A stretch of 64,000 nt of DNA from Thiothrix fructosivorans (GTDB taxonomy: Bacteria > Pseudomonadota > Gammaproteobacteria > Thiotrichales > Thiotrichaceae): contig NZ_JAFMPM010000008.1 of assembly GCF_017349355.1 (NCBI RefSeq), forward strand, positions 992,001 to 1,056,000. Reading direction: 5' to 3'. Numbering within the stretch: the first letter of the stretch is position 1; each line of letters begins with the position of its first letter. The translations under genes were made by a program, and so were the position numbers. This document shows, one piece after another, positions 51,899 to 61,638 of this stretch. The notes under the pieces were generated by a model. It ran no database searches. It was not told the origin of the DNA and saw nothing but the letters and a program-made list of their open reading frames with translations.

Positions 51899-53416
51899 AT
51901 GACCATTATTAAGCAAGACGACGTAATCGCCAGTGTAGCGGATGCGCTGCAATTCATTTCGTATTACCACCCGCTCGACTTCATCGAAGCGATGCACCAA
52001 GCGTGGGAGCGTGAAGAATCCCCTGCCGCGAAGGATTCCATCGCGCAAATCCTCGTCAATTCGCGCATGTGTGCGGAAGGGCATCGCCCGATTTGCCAAG
52101 ATACCGGCATTGTCACCGTGTTCGTCAAAGTCGGCATGAATGTGCAATGGGAAGGCGATCTGAGCCTGACTGATATGATCAATGAAGGTGTGCGCCGTGC
52201 GTACATGAACCCCGATAACGTGTTGCGTGCCTCCATCCTTGCCGATCCTGCCGGGGCGCGGAAAAACACCAAAGACAATACGCCTGCGGTCATCCATTAC
52301 GAAATTGTCCCCGGCGATAAAGTGTCGTTTGATGTGGCAGCGAAAGGCGGCGGTTCTGAAAACAAATCCAAAATGGTCATGCTCAACCCCTCCGACAGCA
52401 TTGTGGATTGGGTGCTGAAAACCGTGCCAGAAATGGGAGCAGGTTGGTGTCCACCGGGAATGCTCGGTATCGGCATTGGCGGCACGGCAGAAAAAGCGGC
52501 TGTCATGGCAAAAGAAGTGCTGATGGAATCCATCGACATTCAAGAACTGCAAGCGCGTGGTGCACAAAACCGTGTCGAAGAATTGCGTTTGGAACTCTAC
52601 GAAAAGGTTAACAACCTCGGCTTAGGTGCACAAGGCTTGGGCGGCCTAACCACGGTGCTGGATGTCAAAATCAAAGACTTCCCGACCCACGCAGCCTCTT
52701 TGCCTGTGTGCATGATCCCCAACTGTGCAGCCACCCGCCACACCCATTTCGTGCTGGATGGTTCGGGCGCAGCGCTGCAAACTCCACCAGACTTATCCAA
52801 CTGGCCGCAAATCTCGCTGGAAGGCGGTGCATCAGCCACCCGCGTCAACCTCGATACTATCACCCCAGAACAAGTGCGTAACCTGAAACCGGGCGAAACC
52901 GTCTTGCTGTCGGGCAAAATGCTGACAGGGCGCGATGCGGCCCACAAGCGCATGATCGACATGCTCAACAAAGGCGAACAATTACCTGTCGATTTGAAAG
53001 GACGCTTCATTTATTATGTCGGCCCAGTTGATCCGGTACGTGATGAAGTGGTGGGTCCCGCTGGTCCTACCACGTCCACCCGTATGGATAAATTCACCCG
53101 TCAAATCCTGCAACAAACCGGCTTGTTGGGCATGATCGGTAAATCCGAACGCGGCCCGATTGCGATTGAAGCGATCAAGGAATTCGGTGCGGTGTATCTG
53201 ATGGCAGTCGGTGGAGCGGCATATTTGGTTTCCAAAGCGATTACTGGCGCGAAAGTACTGGCGTTCCCCGAACTCGGCATGGAAGCGATTTACGAATTCG
53301 AGGTCAAGGATATGCCAGTCACGGTTGCAGTGGATAGCAATGGCGAATCGGTGCATAACACCGGCCCTGCGAAGTGGAAGCAAATCATCGATGCGCGAAT
53401 GTTAGCGGGAAAGTGA
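51899..53416 (+). CDS. fumA: Class I (iron-sulfur) fumarate hydratase
   Basis: A 505-residue class I fumarase, which interconverts fumarate and malate in the citric acid cycle. The first part contains the cluster Cys in GHRPICQDTGIVTVF. Further conserved Cys are in LPVCMIPNCAATRHTHF, and the C-terminal beta domain shows YYVGPVDPVRDEVVGPAGPT. The start is ATG 51899 with AAGGGA at 51885-51890, not the in-frame codon at 51839. Whether it is FumA- or FumB-like cannot be decided. Confidence 0.93.
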   Translation: MTIIKQDDVIASVADALQFISYYHPLDFIEAMHQAWEREESPAAKDSIAQILVNSRMCAEGHRPICQDTGIVTVFVKVGMNVQWEGDLSLTDMINEGVRRAYMNPDNVLRASILADPAGARKNTKDNTPAVIHYEIVPGDKVSFDVAAKGGGSENKSKMVMLNPSDSIVDWVLKTVPEMGAGWCPPGMLGIGIGGTAEKAAVMAKEVLMESIDIQELQARGAQNRVEELRLELYEKVNNLGLGAQGLGGLTTVLDVKIKDFPTHAASLPVCMIPNCAATRHTHFVLDGSGAALQTPPDLSNWPQISLEGGASATRVNLDTITPEQVRNLKPGETVLLSGKMLTGRDAAHKRMIDMLNKGEQLPVDLKGRFIYYVGPVDPVRDEVVGPAGPTTSTRMDKFTRQILQQTGLLGMIGKSERGPIAIEAIKEFGAVYLMAVGGAAYLVSKAITGAKVLAFPELGMEAIYEFEVKDMPVTVAVDSNGESVHNTGPAKWKQIIDARMLAGK

Positions 53417-53482
53417 CTTCCCACCGGTTTTCTGCTACAACTAAGCCCATTTTCCCCACTATTATTCCTTGAGGCACAACCG

Positions 53483-53821
53483 TTGAGCAGCGACCGCAGC
53501 ATCTACCGCATTTCTTTCGTCAACCAAGACAAGATTTACGAAATCTTTGCCCGTCAGGTCTACGAGTCAGACCTGTACGGCTTTGTCGTGGTGGAAGAAA
53601 TCGTCTTCGGTACGCAAAGCAGCGTGGTGATTGACCCCGCTGAAGAGCGCCTCAAAACTGAGTTTGAATCCGTCAAACGCAGCTTTATCCCCATCCATTC
53701 CGTGATCCGTATCGACGAGGTGGAACACACCGGTGTCAGCAAAATTCTGGCGATGGACGGTTCGGGCGCAGCAGGCAATGTCAGCCCATTCGCACGTCCT
53801 GCGGGCAAGAAAAAAGACTAA
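53483..53821 (+). CDS. DUF1820 family protein
   Basis: A 112-residue protein of the DUF1820 family, found mainly in gammaproteobacteria and of unknown function. It reads SDRSIYRISFVNQDKIYEIF with VVVEEIVFG and a late FIPIHSVIRIDEVE block. It starts with TTG at 53483 after TTGAGG at 53468-53473. It has a Lys-rich tail. It lies between fumarase and the lytic transglycosylase. Confidence 0.85.
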   Translation: MSSDRSIYRISFVNQDKIYEIFARQVYESDLYGFVVVEEIVFGTQSSVVIDPAEERLKTEFESVKRSFIPIHSVIRIDEVEHTGVSKILAMDGSGAAGNVSPFARPAGKKKD

Positions 53822-53899
53822 AGTTTGTCCTTCATCAAACCTTTCCCAATATCTCTGCTATTATACGTCGATGATTTTTCGAGTGTGTGGAACGGCTGA

Positions 53900-55132
53900 A
53901 TGAACCAGAAGTGGTTACATTGGTTGCCGATAGGATTATTGCTCGCCGTAGTGTTATTCGGTTACAGCTTCACTGTAGATACCGCGTTTGATGCATGGAA
54001 GCAGCAATTTCGTCAGGTTGCCATAGCGGAAGGTATTCACGTTGAAACCGTGGATAATGCTTTGCGCGGCCTATTGCCTGACAGTAAAGTGTTGCGTCTC
54101 GAAGCCCATCAACCCGAATTCACCAAAACCGTCTGGGAATACCTCGAAACTGCTGCATCGCCTGAACGCATCGCCAAGGGGCAAAGCCTCTTGCACGATT
54201 ACGCGCCACTGTTAACCCAAATCCACGCAAAATATGGCGTACAACCCGAATACCTATTGGCGGTGTGGGGGCTAGAAAGCAATTTCGGTAACCATACGGG
54301 GCGTTACGGTATTGTGCGCTCATTAGCGACGTTGGCATATGCTGGTGAGGTTGAACGGCGGGATTTTTGGCAAAAGCAATTACTCGCAACCTTACGAATT
54401 CTGCAACAAGGCGATATGCCGCCCGTTTCTATGCAAGGGTCATGGGCAGGTGCTATTGGGCATACGCAGTTTATTCCCACCACCTTTGAGTCCTATGCGG
54501 TTGATTTTGATGGCGATGGCAGACGTGATTTGGTAAACAGCATTCCTGACGCACTGGCTTCAACCGCTAACTACTTGGCAAGTTCTGGCTGGGAACGCGA
54601 TCAGCCGTGGGGTTTTGAAGTACGTTTGCCTGCGAATTTTGATTGGTCGCAAGCGGATGTGGATTTCTGGTTACCGTTAAATATCTGGGGCAAGATTGCG
54701 GGCGTCACTGCCGTCAATGGGCAGGCGTTGGATAGCAGCACGAGCAATGCGTTTGTGTTGCTGCCTGCGGGTTATCGAGGGCCAGCGTTTTTGGCGTTAC
54801 GCAACTTCGATGCGATTCTCAAGTACAACAATGCGCAGAACTATGCGCTCGCCGTCGGTTATTTGGGTGATCGTATCCAAGGCAAACCGCCGCTGTTGGC
54901 AACGTGGCCTACGGAGGAGTTGCCGTTGAGCCATGATCAGAAGTCCGAGTTGCAGGCATTGCTTACCTCGGCGGGTTACAGCACGGATGGGGTAGACGGC
55001 AAATTGGGACCGAATACCCGTTCAGCATTACGGCGCTGGCAACAGGAGGCGGGTTTCCCCGCCGATGGCTACGCGACCTTGCAACAGTTGGACGTGTTAC
55101 GTCAGCGCATCGCCGCCTCAACTCCCCGCTAA
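53900..55132 (+). CDS. Lytic murein transglycosylase, MltB family with peptidoglycan-binding domain
   Basis: A 410-residue enzyme that cleaves peptidoglycan glycan strands to give 1,6-anhydromuropeptides. The N-terminal membrane segment (WLPIGLLLAVVLFGYSF) is a signal anchor. The catalytic Glu126 is in LLAVWGLESNFGNHTGRYG. The SLT_2 core continues with SWAGAIGHTQFIPTTFESYA and DFDGDGRRDL. A PG_binding_1 domain closes the protein (LLTSAGYSTDGVDGKLGPNT followed by RSALRRWQ). Its 3' end overlaps that of the convergent SWIM gene by 15 bases. Confidence 0.92.
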   Translation: MNQKWLHWLPIGLLLAVVLFGYSFTVDTAFDAWKQQFRQVAIAEGIHVETVDNALRGLLPDSKVLRLEAHQPEFTKTVWEYLETAASPERIAKGQSLLHDYAPLLTQIHAKYGVQPEYLLAVWGLESNFGNHTGRYGIVRSLATLAYAGEVERRDFWQKQLLATLRILQQGDMPPVSMQGSWAGAIGHTQFIPTTFESYAVDFDGDGRRDLVNSIPDALASTANYLASSGWERDQPWGFEVRLPANFDWSQADVDFWLPLNIWGKIAGVTAVNGQALDSSTSNAFVLLPAGYRGPAFLALRNFDAILKYNNAQNYALAVGYLGDRIQGKPPLLATWPTEELPLSHDQKSELQALLTSAGYSTDGVDGKLGPNTRSALRRWQQEAGFPADGYATLQQLDVLRQRIAASTPR

Positions 55133-56749
55133 CCGCACTGCCAGCATGTGCTCACACGGCCCTTGATTCAGCTTGTTCTGAATATAGAAATGGCAAGAAC
55201 ACCGTGCCTCCACCAGCCGCATATCCGCATCCAGCGTAATCTCCGGCTGGTACGTGTGCGCATTGTCGATCACTTCACCACGCACTAACTGCCGTCCGTT
55301 TTGCTGCGCTTCCCGCGCCACCACCGTTACCAAACCCGCCTTACGGAAATTATCCGCCTTGGCTTCGCGTTCATTGCTAAAACGCAGCTTATCCATCGGC
55401 AACGGGTCTTTGCTGAGTTCACGGATGCGGTACACATCCTTATCCATGTCATACAACACCCGACCGTATTGTGAATAAATCCCCAGCGCGGATTTCACCG
55501 TCAGCACATCCAAGCCCAGACGCAATGCCAGCGAAGTCGCACTTTCCTGCCAAGTGGTTTGCAAGGCTGCAAATACCTGTTCCGCCGTGACGCTATCGAC
55601 CTCTCCTCGCGGAGCCATCAAATCGAAATTACCCATGCGCGAAAAGTCATTGGCACTCCAACCCGATAAGCCCAAGGTGAAGGTCATGTGTTCCATTTCC
55701 GCGACCCAGAAACTCGGTAAACCCGAACCCAACAGACTCACGCGGAAATGCTTCACGATGGGCAACAAACGTTCCAGTATAAACAAGCGCCGCCGTCCCC
55801 AAATCCGCACTTCCTGCGCCGCATTGCCCGTGTAAATACTGCGCGGACACGTCAAGGTTTCACCCCACGGATCAAACTTCACTTGAATCGGTTGATCCGG
55901 TGTCAGGCAAAACCGCAAGGAACGCGGCCCGGTTTTTTCCTTATGCCGCTTCAAAAACAGCAGGATATTGTACATATCCATCGGGTGCAGATTGAACTGC
56001 GTAAACGGTAAACTCATCGCCGAACTGACTTGCAGGAAACCGCGCACCCAACTGTCCGGCAGGTCGATTTTCTCTTCCTTGAAGTCATCACTCAGGTCAG
56101 TTTTTACCTCAAAGCCCGACGGATCAATCACAAACTCGGTGCGTTTGTAATCGCGGATTCTCTGAAATTCCTGATACAACGCGTGCGAATAGTCGATATT
56201 GGTCGTGCCGTAGGCGTGTTCGCGCACATGTTGGAACACTTCGTAGCGGCAGCTCAGTTTGCCGTAACTGGATTCGTCCTGCGAAAAGCATTCAAAGAAA
56301 ATGCTATCGGGGTGAACCGTGATTACTGGATCAAGCACATACCACGCGTCAATATCGTTTTTGTATAAATACTGGAAATACTTGGAACGTGCAGTGTAGA
56401 ACGGCGACAAAACGGCACTTTCGGCGTGTTGCACTTCGCGCATTTGCTGGCGTAATTCATCCAGTTGCGTTTTAATCTGCCCCTGTTTTGCCATGGCTTC
56501 TGCTAAGAACACATCCTCTTGCGCTTTCAACCACGCCTTGTAATCGGATTTGTCTGTGGGCTGAAAGCTCATATCCGACACTACCACCTGATGCAGCGCA
56601 GACATGGCTTCGCGGAAGGGAATATGTTGCCCCAAATCCGCTGCAAAAAACGTCGGGTTACGCAATGTATCCGGCACGAAGGACATAGTCGTTTCACGGC
56701 TAGTGTTCGAGACTTGCGAGTTGCCGTTATATTTTCTGGAAAACTCCAT
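55118..56749 (-). CDS. SWIM zinc-finger protein of a type XIII-like retron (WHSWIM)
   Basis: A 543-residue protein, third gene of the retron operon. The C-terminus holds a SWIM zinc finger, C517-x-C519 ... C532-x-H534 (EARCSCHFYIQNKLNQGPCE, then HMLAVR). SWIM fingers bind DNA or protein. The segment TTWQESATSLALRLGLDVLT, then VKSALGIYSQYGRVLYDMD, may be the winged helix. An in-frame start at residue 22 (MSFVPDTLRN) is also possible. The ATG at 56749 overlaps the stop of the preceding gene by one base, so translation is coupled. It is presumably part of the retron effector with the WGR/ARM-like protein. Confidence 0.82.
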   Translation of the reverse strand: MEFSRKYNGNSQVSNTSRETTMSFVPDTLRNPTFFAADLGQHIPFREAMSALHQVVVSDMSFQPTDKSDYKAWLKAQEDVFLAEAMAKQGQIKTQLDELRQQMREVQHAESAVLSPFYTARSKYFQYLYKNDIDAWYVLDPVITVHPDSIFFECFSQDESSYGKLSCRYEVFQHVREHAYGTTNIDYSHALYQEFQRIRDYKRTEFVIDPSGFEVKTDLSDDFKEEKIDLPDSWVRGFLQVSSAMSLPFTQFNLHPMDMYNILLFLKRHKEKTGPRSLRFCLTPDQPIQVKFDPWGETLTCPRSIYTGNAAQEVRIWGRRRLFILERLLPIVKHFRVSLLGSGLPSFWVAEMEHMTFTLGLSGWSANDFSRMGNFDLMAPRGEVDSVTAEQVFAALQTTWQESATSLALRLGLDVLTVKSALGIYSQYGRVLYDMDKDVYRIRELSKDPLPMDKLRFSNEREAKADNFRKAGLVTVVAREAQQNGRQLVRGEVIDNAHTYQPEITLDADMRLVEARCSCHFYIQNKLNQGPCEHMLAVRLAGS

Positions 56750-59700
56750 CAGAAAGCCCTCACTGCGGGTGCGATCACGCGCACTGGCGTTTGTTGGATG
56801 CCGTAGCGGTTTTGCAATTCAAACAAGGTCTTGATGTAACGCGCTTTATCGGCAATTACGCGGCTCAGGGATTGGTCGGTGAACAAGGTCGCTACCATGC
56901 GTGCCACTTGCTCATCCTTGCCGGATTCGGTGAATAGGAAGGCAATCACCCGATCTTTCACCAAACGCCCACGATTGACTTGCGACAACACGGTATTGAA
57001 ATAGCCTTGTAATTTGAGGATGGTGTCGGGCTTGCCACTGGCGTATTGCTGCAAGAAATTCGACACGAACAATTGCACGTTGTTGGCAGGGTGCTGGCTG
57101 AGTTGCAGCAAATAGGTTTCGCCTTCGCCATGTTCAAAGCCACGCAACACCAGTTCGCGCCCAAATTGTTGCACATCGTGGTAGACCTGATCACACACCG
57201 CTACCACGCGTTCGCTTGTCCAAAAGTCCGTTTCAAATGCCGTAAACAGGGCAATGGCTTGAGTGCGGGTATCGTCCCAACGGTTATCCAAAATCCGCAC
57301 GGCTTCGGCGAATTGCTCCGTCACCCGTGCAGGATCAGCTTGCAACGCTGCCATTGCCCACGTCCGCACTTGCAAGGTGGGAATTTTGGTCAACATCGCC
57401 AACTGCTTGATCGAAAATGCATCGGCAGGGTGGGCAGACAAAATGATTGCCCCCGCCCGTTCCGCCAATTTGCTTTTTGCGGTGAGCAACCGCCACAGTA
57501 AGTTTTGATCAATTTCGGCATGAATCGGTGCAACCGCTTGCACAATCGCCAGCATATCCTCGCTGTAACCGTCGACAGGTTCGGCTTTGAACAGCACGGG
57601 CAAAATGTGCGCGAAAATGTCCTTCTGGAAATCGGCATCTTGAACCGACAACACCGCCAGCCGCGCACCACGCCGCAATTCAGCATTTTCATCGGTCAGC
57701 GCATTGAACAGCAGTACGCGGTATTCGCGTTTTTCGGCATCGCTTAACTTGCCAATCAGTGCAATGCCCAAGACTTGCAGCGCAGGTTCGGGACGAGCCA
57801 ATAACAGCGGCAACAGCGTATGGTTGTTGGGCATCGCGTACACGTAATTCTTGGCGAACAACTGCACATCATCATGCGGCGAAAGCAGCAAATCCAACAA
57901 CAAATCGGGGTTTCCCGCAAAATGCGCCGGTGTCAGATTCGCCAAACCGTGATGGCGGATGGCGGCAAACTGCGCGTTCAACAGTGCGAATACCACCTCA
58001 GTTTGCGGCAAGCTATCCCGCAAATGTTCCAGTGCCAGCAGCGCGGTATTTTCGTAAGGGCGTACCACCAGTTCCAGCCACGTTGCTTGCGCTTGTTCCT
58101 GCAAGAATGCGGTTTGCGGTTGCAGGCGGCGGAAGGCGAAATCATTCACCATCGCCGCTTTGCAGTGGCGCAAAATGTAGAGCAAATCCTGACCCGCATA
58201 CGCCCACAAGGTAGCAAACGCTTCTGGCTGATTGGCTTCGTTCTGGCGATTTTCCTGCAAAAACCATGCACCCTTATAGTCTTGTTCGTACAAGTGACTG
58301 TGACGGTGCAGGATGAAATTCATTGCCACCAAGTCGGGGAAATGAATCAGTTGTTTCTTCGGGGTGCGTTGTGCAACAGGTGAGGCATCGTCCGCCAACA
58401 CCAAAACTTCCCGCGCCAGTTGCAAATAATCGTTGGGTGAAAACTTACCTAAGTTGCGTAAATGGCGCACGGTACGACGGCGTAAATAGCGTTTGCTTTG
58501 CTGGGTAAAACTGGGGTTTTCTTCGCGCCAGCTTTGCCGTCTGCCATCGTCGGGCGTGGTTTCCAACCGATGATTCAACACGGCTAAGGCTTCGTGATCA
58601 TCCAAAAACTCTGCCATTTTGTAGAGCTTGCGGAACGATGCCGTAAACGATTGGTTGATCGGCGCATGTTGGATAGCAGTGAACGCCAGCGCACGTTTGT
58701 CCGGTTCGACACTGGCAAGCGCGTACAAACTCACCACCTGCTGGCTGTAATGTTCCAGCAATTGTTCTTTGGGTTGAAGGGCTTCTTGGCGCAAATCGGC
58801 AAAACGGTCTTGGAATAAGCGTCGCACATGGTACGCCAGTGAGGTGTCGTATTTGCTGCGAATATCAGCGGCAATGGCGTATGAGTAGCCATGAAACCAG
58901 TGATCAGCATTGAGCGTGGGAATAATGCGGTTGACCACGCCTTCATACGCATCATGGCTGCGTAAGAGGGTGTAGCATTGTTGCAAACGTTCTGCGGACA
59001 CGTCTTGCTGGCGTTTGTAGTAAGCGTTAGCACTCCGGCTCTTATCCAGCAGGGCGTTATAGTGGTAACGCAATACGTCCATAATCGCGGGTTCGAGTTC
59101 CGGCACGGCGGCTTTGTTGGCTTGAATTGTGGCATAACTGGCGGCATCTACACGCAGTTGGATGAAATCCTGATCCGCATCTGCCAACACGGTTTGGCTC
59201 AATGCTTGCTCGACAGCAGCATTCAACCCGTGCCAGTGCAGTACTTGCTGGATGTATTCCCTACCTTCCTTGTTCACACGGTCGAAGGACATCGCGGCGT
59301 AGTGATCGAAGGCTTGGATGGCTTCGATGGCTTGCACGGCATCCAACGTTTGGTCGAATTCCGGCAAGCAACTTTCCGGTGGCTGCCCGATTTGCAAGCA
59401 CGCAAATTGATAGAGATGCGCGGGGATTTTGTCTTGGAGCTGCTGCAATACGGCGAACGCGGCAGGGTCACGGGTGCGCCCCGCTGCCCATGCGATGCTG
59501 TAATACGTCATCGCGTCGTCTTTGGCTTTGGCAGGCAGATTGGCGAGCAGGGCTTGCAGTGCGGCGGTTAGGTCGGGAATGCGCAATTCGCCCGCTTTCC
59601 ACACGCTGCGACTCAGGCGGTAGCCGTCAATCGTAATCGTGTCGCTCTCGGCGAATTTTTGCAGACGTTCGAGGATTTGCTGGTCGCGGCTTTGGGCTTT

Positions 59701-60018
59701 TTTGCCTTTGCAGGGTGCGGTTGTGGGTTGCGCGGCGGCACTTGCGCCGATGGTTTCGCCCGTTACGGGATTGTAGCCCATTAGCACTTGGTAGCCTTTG
59801 TTCATCTTGCTGACCAGCAGGCTATCGGCGACTTTTTTGGCTTTGGCGGAATCCACGGGCGCGGCGGTTTTGCTGCCTTCGGTCAAGGGTTTGCCGGAAC
59901 GTCCGTAGCGGAAATTGACCAAATAGCTGTCATCAGCGGCTTCCACAATGTCAACTTCGTACACTTTGTCGGATGTGCCATCCTGAAAGCGTAGGGTAGT
60001 ACGGCGAATCAGTTTCAT
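56749..60018 (-). CDS. WGR-domain/ARM-like repeat protein of a type XIII-like retron
   Basis: A 1089-residue protein. The first 80 residues are a WGR-type domain (LIRRTTLRFQDGTSDKVYEV, with YGRSG in place of WGR), a module that binds nucleic acid in PARPs and related proteins. The rest is a long series of helical repeats resembling HEAT/ARM repeats (for example AELRRGARLAVLSVQDADFQ and LAMLTKIPTLQVRTWAMAAL). The start overlaps the stop of the reverse transcriptase gene by four bases (ATGA at 60015-60018). The set RT, ARM-like and SWIM protein matches retron type XIII as I recall its definition. Confidence 0.83.
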   Translation of the reverse strand: MKLIRRTTLRFQDGTSDKVYEVDIVEAADDSYLVNFRYGRSGKPLTEGSKTAAPVDSAKAKKVADSLLVSKMNKGYQVLMGYNPVTGETIGASAAAQPTTAPCKGKKAQSRDQQILERLQKFAESDTITIDGYRLSRSVWKAGELRIPDLTAALQALLANLPAKAKDDAMTYYSIAWAAGRTRDPAAFAVLQQLQDKIPAHLYQFACLQIGQPPESCLPEFDQTLDAVQAIEAIQAFDHYAAMSFDRVNKEGREYIQQVLHWHGLNAAVEQALSQTVLADADQDFIQLRVDAASYATIQANKAAVPELEPAIMDVLRYHYNALLDKSRSANAYYKRQQDVSAERLQQCYTLLRSHDAYEGVVNRIIPTLNADHWFHGYSYAIAADIRSKYDTSLAYHVRRLFQDRFADLRQEALQPKEQLLEHYSQQVVSLYALASVEPDKRALAFTAIQHAPINQSFTASFRKLYKMAEFLDDHEALAVLNHRLETTPDDGRRQSWREENPSFTQQSKRYLRRRTVRHLRNLGKFSPNDYLQLAREVLVLADDASPVAQRTPKKQLIHFPDLVAMNFILHRHSHLYEQDYKGAWFLQENRQNEANQPEAFATLWAYAGQDLLYILRHCKAAMVNDFAFRRLQPQTAFLQEQAQATWLELVVRPYENTALLALEHLRDSLPQTEVVFALLNAQFAAIRHHGLANLTPAHFAGNPDLLLDLLLSPHDDVQLFAKNYVYAMPNNHTLLPLLLARPEPALQVLGIALIGKLSDAEKREYRVLLFNALTDENAELRRGARLAVLSVQDADFQKDIFAHILPVLFKAEPVDGYSEDMLAIVQAVAPIHAEIDQNLLWRLLTAKSKLAERAGAIILSAHPADAFSIKQLAMLTKIPTLQVRTWAMAALQADPARVTEQFAEAVRILDNRWDDTRTQAIALFTAFETDFWTSERVVAVCDQVYHDVQQFGRELVLRGFEHGEGETYLLQLSQHPANNVQLFVSNFLQQYASGKPDTILKLQGYFNTVLSQVNRGRLVKDRVIAFLFTESGKDEQVARMVATLFTDQSLSRVIADKARYIKTLFELQNRYGIQQTPVRVIAPAVRAF

Positions 60019-61574
60019 GATTTACCTCCGATGATTTGTTGGACTTCGATAATCACATCGCGGTGTTGAATCGTGTCATCCAGCGTCGGTGCTGGCTTGA
60101 TGGCTGCAATGCGCATCGCGTCCAGTGGCAACTTGCCTTGCGCGGCGCGTTCGCGGAATTGCGTGGTGCTGAACTTCATTGCCACATTGGGTTTGCCGTG
60201 TTTTTGCTGGATAGCGGCAATCTGTTGCAGAAATTGGCTGCCTTTTTCCGGGTTCACCATGCGCACGTAATGGGCGTAACTTTTGATGCTTGCCAGAATG
60301 TTGTAACCATTGCCCCAGCTTTTGTCGCCATAGCCGTCTTTGTCGATTTGGAATAGCAGGGCGCGAAATTGCTTGAGCTTTTTGTTATCAACCGACAGGT
60401 GTTGGTTGACCACAATGCCAGTGACTTCCTGCTTGCTGCCCTGTTTCATGATGCGGGTTTTGTCGGGGTGGACGTTGAAACCTTCCGCTGTCACCGTGGC
60501 TTTTGCGCCGTATAACAGGGCGGGAACGGCGGCAGTATCCGTGCCGGAAAAGGTCAAATCGTCGGCGTAACGGGTGTAGGCAAAACCGTGTTTGGTCGCC
60601 AATCCTTGCAAGCGCTTGTCCAGCGTGCGGCAAATCACGTTGCTCAACGCGGGGCTGGTGGGTGCGCCTTGCGGCAGGCGGCGGCTAGATGAATTCAGGT
60701 AATAGCGTTGCCCATCCATTTCCACGGTTTGCGTTTCGGGTTCGGAACACAGCAGCGCGAGCAGGGACGCGACCTCGTGGTTGTAGCCGAGTTGCGCGAA
60801 TGTGCCTTTGATACGCGGGTAAGTGACGGTGGGGAAAAAGTCTTTCAGATCCATATTGATCACGACTTTTTGCGCCAGATGCGGCTGGGCATTGCTGACA
60901 ATGCTGCGCCCTGTGACGAAACCGTGTGCTTGTTCGGTGAGTTCCAGCGGTTGCAGAATATTGTCTAGCACCCAGTATTGCAGGCGTTTCAGGCGCGGCA
61001 TCGGCGCGGAAATCAGGCGTGTGCCGCCGGACTTTTTCTGCATCGCAAAATGTTGGTAGTGGCACACCCGCGAGACTTGGTTGCTGTAGGTCAGAAAGCG
61101 CAATTCGTTGAGAGTAATGCCCATGCCTGCCGCGAGTTCGGCGGCATTGGAATAGACGGGTAAACCTAGGCTGTTGAGGCGTTCTGCATCGGACACATCA
61201 GCGGCGGCGGAGGGTTTGAATCCGGCAGCGTCACCGAGGTAATGGATGTGGTTTTGCTGCTTTTCGTGCCAAGCCTGAGCGCGTTGGTAACGTTCGACTT
61301 CGCGTTTAACTTTGGTATCAATGCGTTGCTGGCGAGCCGCTGCCATGCGTTCTTGGTGGATGGCTTTGAGCGCGGCTTTCGGGTCGGTAATTTGCGACGA
61401 TAAGGCATTGATTTGGCGTTGCAAGTCACCACGGCGTTTGATTAGGGATGCTGCCAGTGTTGGCTGTGCGTCTTCCTTCCAGTAGCCCAAGCGTTGCATC
61501 TCGCTGAGGATGTATTCATCCTTGGAGGTTTCTTTAATCTTGTCGTAGAGTTGCTGGCGGGTGAGTTGGCTCAT
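60015..61574 (-). CDS. Retron reverse transcriptase
   Basis: A 519-residue reverse transcriptase. An N-terminal extension of about 170 residues is helical. The polymerase core shows the catalytic Asp242 in VINMDLKDFFPTV, RRLPQGAPTSPALSN near 298-312 and Y336-A-D-D339 in YTRYADDLTFSG. Retron-specific features are the NAxxH motif (N228-A-Q-P-H232) in region X and the VTG triplet (384-386) in the C-terminal part. It makes multicopy single-stranded DNA from the RNA encoded just upstream. No maturase or DGR-type features were seen. Confidence 0.93.
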   Translation of the reverse strand: MSQLTRQQLYDKIKETSKDEYILSEMQRLGYWKEDAQPTLAASLIKRRGDLQRQINALSSQITDPKAALKAIHQERMAAARQQRIDTKVKREVERYQRAQAWHEKQQNHIHYLGDAAGFKPSAAADVSDAERLNSLGLPVYSNAAELAAGMGITLNELRFLTYSNQVSRVCHYQHFAMQKKSGGTRLISAPMPRLKRLQYWVLDNILQPLELTEQAHGFVTGRSIVSNAQPHLAQKVVINMDLKDFFPTVTYPRIKGTFAQLGYNHEVASLLALLCSEPETQTVEMDGQRYYLNSSSRRLPQGAPTSPALSNVICRTLDKRLQGLATKHGFAYTRYADDLTFSGTDTAAVPALLYGAKATVTAEGFNVHPDKTRIMKQGSKQEVTGIVVNQHLSVDNKKLKQFRALLFQIDKDGYGDKSWGNGYNILASIKSYAHYVRMVNPEKGSQFLQQIAAIQQKHGKPNVAMKFSTTQFRERAAQGKLPLDAMRIAAIKPAPTLDDTIQHRDVIIEVQQIIGGKS

Positions 61575-61606
61575 GCAAATCCCTGATTTTTAGTTATTTT
61601 TAATGA

Positions 61607-61631
61607 AATAGCCGACACGAGGTCGGCTATT
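61607..61631 (-). terminator. Hairpin between retron RNA and reverse transcriptase
   Basis: A perfect 10-bp inverted repeat (61607-61616 and 61622-61631, AATAGCCGAC/GTCGGCTATT) lies after the a2 end of the retron RNA and 33 bases before the RT start codon. On the minus strand it is followed by a T-containing stretch (TTCATT). It could be an attenuator that separates RNA and protein production, or simply a stabilising 3' hairpin. Confidence 0.55.
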
Positions 61632-61638
61632 AGGCAGT

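Noticed and set aside
60015-61574. The reverse transcriptase as a DGR enzyme acting on the TIR-NACHT-FGE gene
   Set aside because: It has retron-specific NAQPH and VTG motifs and a retron RNA upstream. No template repeat or Avd-like gene is nearby, and the two loci are 34 kb apart.
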